NCBI GenBank assembly: GCA_946529215.1
Contig: CAMMZC010000001.1
Location: 62,001-126,000 of the forward strand
Direction of reading: 5' to 3'
Source: an uncultured Clostridia bacterium
GTDB lineage: Bacteria > Bacillota > Clostridia > TANB77 > CAG-508
Length of the DNA: 64,000 bases
Under the pieces are notes generated by a model that worked only from the letters and a program-made list of their open reading frames with translations, was not told where the DNA came from and did no database searches. Of the stretch, positions 61,857-64,000 are shown in pieces (within the stretch, counting starts at the first letter, position 1; the number at the start of each line of letters is the position of its first letter). The position numbers and the translations under genes are program-made.

Positions 61857-61885
61857 ATCATATACTTTTATTTATCTTTTGTCAA
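61857..61885 (-). promoter_or_regulatory. Consensus promoter of the 46-residue peptide gene
   Basis: TTGACA (61880-61885), a 17-base spacer, and TATGAT (61857-61862) on the minus strand, immediately downstream of the ileS stop. Confidence 0.75.
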
Positions 61886-61915
61886 GTCCTAATTTTCAAT
61901 TTTTGAATATTGTTT

Positions 61916-64000
61916 CTATTTTACAACTTCAACATCAAACATAACTTTTTCGCCATTAATCGAAACTTCTTCAGCAGTTTTTCTTTCTACATTGTATACA
62001 ACAGAATCTGCTAAAGTATCATGTTTAATGGTATCTTCAAATTTCTTTACAATTTCTTCAACAACTTTGTTGCTTGAAACATAAAGATTTATTCTATCCA
62101 AAACTTCAAATCCTCTATCTTTTCTCATATTTTGAACTTTAGATAAAACTTCGCGAAGCATTCCCTCTTCTTTTAGTTCTTCTGTAATATGAGTATCTAA
62201 AACAACACCTATTTCGCCTTCTCCGCTAAAAGCAAATCCTTCTTTTCCTTGCATTGTAACTAATAGATTTTCGCTTGAAAGTTCTATTTGTATATCATCT
62301 ATTTCGATATATTCTGTGCCTCCTGCTTGAACCTTTACAGCTAAATCCATTTGGTTAAATTCTGCAATTTTTGCTCTTATTTGAGGAATTAGTTTTCCAT
62401 ATTCTTTTCCTAAAACTGGTAAGTTTGGCTTTATTTCAAAACTTACATAGTCTTTCATATCTGCACCTAAAACTACTTGTTTAACATTAAGTTCTTCTTT
62501 TACAACATCACTATAATATTCTGGTAAGTTTTTAGCAGATATAAGCATTTCTGAAAGTGGTTGTCTGTTTTTGATATTTACTGAATTTCTTGCACTTCTA
62601 CCTAGTTTTACTATTTTATATGCCAATCCCATTTCTTCTTCAAGTTTTGTATCTATTGCTTTTTCATCTACTTCTGGCCATGTGCATAAATGTACACTTT
62701 CAGGAGCATTTGGATCTAAGCTCAAAACTATATTTTGATAAATTTCATCTGTCATAAATGGTACAAATGGTGCAGAAACTTTTATTAAAGTAGTTAAAAC
62801 TTTATATAATGTTACATAAGCTCCAATCTTGTCATCATTTAATTCTGAACCCCAGAATCTTTCTCTGTTTCTTCTTACATACCAATTTGAAAGTTCATCA
62901 ACAAATTCCCCAAGTTCTGTAGCTGCACTTGTTATGTCGTATTTATCAAGCTTTTCATCCACATTTTTTACTAAAGTATTTAGTTTTGAAATTATCCATC
63001 TATCCATTATATTTTCTGATTTAAAATCACTATATTTTAATGGATTAAATTGGTCTATTTCTGCATAAAGTACAAAGAATGAATAAACATTCCAAAGTGT
63101 AGATAAAAATCCTCTTTGTGTTTCTTGTACATTTTCTAAACTTAGTCTTGTTGGAAGCCATGGTGCTGAGCATGTATAGAAATGCCATCTTGTTGCATCT
63201 GCTCCTACTGTATTTAATAGAAGCATTGGGTCAACTCCGTTTTTCTTAGATTTAGACATTTTTTGTCCTTTTCCATCTAATACGTGACCTAAAACTATAC
63301 AGTTTTCAAATGGTGTTCTTCCAAATAGTGCTGTTCCAAGTGCCGTTAATGTGTAGAACCATCCTCTTGTTTGATCTATAGCTTCTGAAATAAATCCTGC
63401 TGGGAATTGTTTTTCAAATAAATCTTTATTTTCAAAAGGATAATGTAGTTGTGCGTAAGGCATTGAGCCTGAATCAAACCAGCAATCTATAACTTCTTTA
63501 AATCTTGTCATCTCTTTTCCACAATCAGGACATTTTAAATGAACATTATCTATATATGGCTTATGAAGTTCTATATCTTCTGGACAATCTACTGACTTTT
63601 CTTTTAACTCTTCTATTGAACCTATACATTCTGTATGACCACATTCACATTTCCATACAGGAAGTGGTGTTCCCCAATATCTGTCTCTTGAAATTCCCCA
63701 ATCTATAACGTTCTCTAAGAATTTTCCAAATCTTCCTGTTCTGATTGTGTCTGGGTACCAATGAACTTTGTTGTTATTTGCTACAAGTTCATCTCTTAAG
63801 CTAGACATTTTTACAAACCAACTTTCTTTTGGGTAATATAAAAGTGGTGTATCACATCTCCAACAATGTGGATATGAGTGAAGATGTTTTTCTTTGCTAA
63901 ATAATTTGTTTTCTTCAGCAAGCCATTTACATATATCTTCATTACAATCTCTTACAAATCTTCCTGCCCAAGGCTCAACTTCTGGTACAAATTTTCCAGA
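61916..64000 (-). CDS. ileS: Isoleucyl-tRNA synthetase, 5' part beyond the window
   Basis: The frame is open to the right edge, giving 694 codons of the C-terminal two thirds. [12 protein letters not shown] and [16 protein letters not shown] are in the editing/catalytic region, zinc-like cysteines follow ([19 protein letters not shown]), and the class I KMSKS loop is [15 protein letters not shown]. The anticodon-binding helices and the C-terminal domain are complete to the stop at 61916. The HIGH motif lies outside. It charges tRNA-Ile. Any T-box leader would be further right. Confidence 0.96.
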   Translation of the reverse strand, partial: SGKFVPEVEPWAGRFVRDCNEDICKWLAEENKLFSKEKHLHSYPHCWRCDTPLLYYPKESWFVKMSSLRDELVANNNKVHWYPDTIRTGRFGKFLENVIDWGISRDRYWGTPLPVWKCECGHTECIGSIEELKEKSVDCPEDIELHKPYIDNVHLKCPDCGKEMTRFKEVIDCWFDSGSMPYAQLHYPFENKDLFEKQFPAGFISEAIDQTRGWFYTLTALGTALFGRTPFENCIVLGHVLDGKGQKMSKSKKNGVDPMLLLNTVGADATRWHFYTCSAPWLPTRLSLENVQETQRGFLSTLWNVYSFFVLYAEIDQFNPLKYSDFKSENIMDRWIISKLNTLVKNVDEKLDKYDITSAATELGEFVDELSNWYVRRNRERFWGSELNDDKIGAYVTLYKVLTTLIKVSAPFVPFMTDEIYQNIVLSLDPNAPESVHLCTWPEVDEKAIDTKLEEEMGLAYKIVKLGRSARNSVNIKNRQPLSEMLISAKNLPEYYSDVVKEELNVKQVVLGADMKDYVSFEIKPNLPVLGKEYGKLIPQIRAKIAEFNQMDLAVKVQAGGTEYIEIDDIQIELSSENLLVTMQGKEGFAFSGEGEIGVVLDTHITEELKEEGMLREVLSKVQNMRKDRGFEVLDRINLYVSSNKVVEEIVKKFEDTIKHDTLADSVVYNVERKTAEEVSINGEKVMFDVEVVK

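Overview
The window comes from a low-GC, spore-forming Clostridia-like Firmicute. The evidence is AT-rich DNA, AGGAGG-type ribosome binding sites, sporulation genes (spoIIE, spoIVB, a BofC-like gene), a Gram-positive type IV pilus locus, and close relatives of clostridial SecA, MutS, MreB and Dxs. Every protein gene I can support is on the minus strand, so transcription runs from high to low coordinates. No tRNA, complete insertion sequence, phage or CRISPR array was recognised. The RNase P RNA gene is present.

Layout from low to high coordinates. 0-19 kb is a set of small metabolic and accessory genes: MTA/SAH nucleosidase, two short-chain dehydrogenases, Nudix, HD, LysR, MBL, PnuC, Dxs, a phosphate transporter with its PhoU-like partner, acetyltransferases, and two nucleoside deoxyribosyltransferase-like genes. 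It also holds a promoter-to-terminator non-coding RNA candidate near 2.1-2.4 kb. 18.4-21.8 kb is an accessory patch downstream of secA. Extra copies of the secA 3' end (SEC-C zinc motif) and paired GTATCTAAA motifs alternate with cargo genes, including HEPN-like and GIY-YIG-like proteins. 21.7-31.5 kb holds secA, a BofC-like gene, comEC, a repeat-rich NlpC/P60 wall hydrolase, rnpB and a ROK kinase. 31.9-42.4 kb is a type IV pilus operon: a pilM-pilN fusion, pilO, pilins, pilD, pilB, pilT and pilC. 42.5-52.7 kb holds ychF, spoIVB, mreB, a surface protein with a dockerin-bearing partner, and spoIIE. 53-64 kb holds a CobW-type metallochaperone, a small hydrophobic peptide with a convergent antisense RNA, mutS, four tandem DUF2007-like paralogues, a HAD phosphatase, miaB, a 46-residue membrane peptide and the 3' part of ileS.

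The most unusual observation is a coding anomaly. Three genes (comEC, a pseudopilin and spoIVB) are each broken by an apparent +1 frameshift. In all three the break is exactly at an in-frame CGG codon, and skipping the C so that GGN is read as glycine restores the conserved protein. I found no other in-frame CGG in the window, although CGG is frequent in the other two phases. This suggests that CGG is not a normal arginine codon here and may act as a +1 frameshift site. Independent pseudogenisation or base-insertion errors remain possible.

A second theme is regulation. The non-coding RNA at 2.1-2.4 kb and the toxin-like peptide at 54.4 kb share a promoter layout, with two TGTCGA-type (Spo0A-box-like) sites spaced 10 bp apart upstream of a good sigma-A promoter. 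This ties both to sporulation or stationary-phase control by inference.
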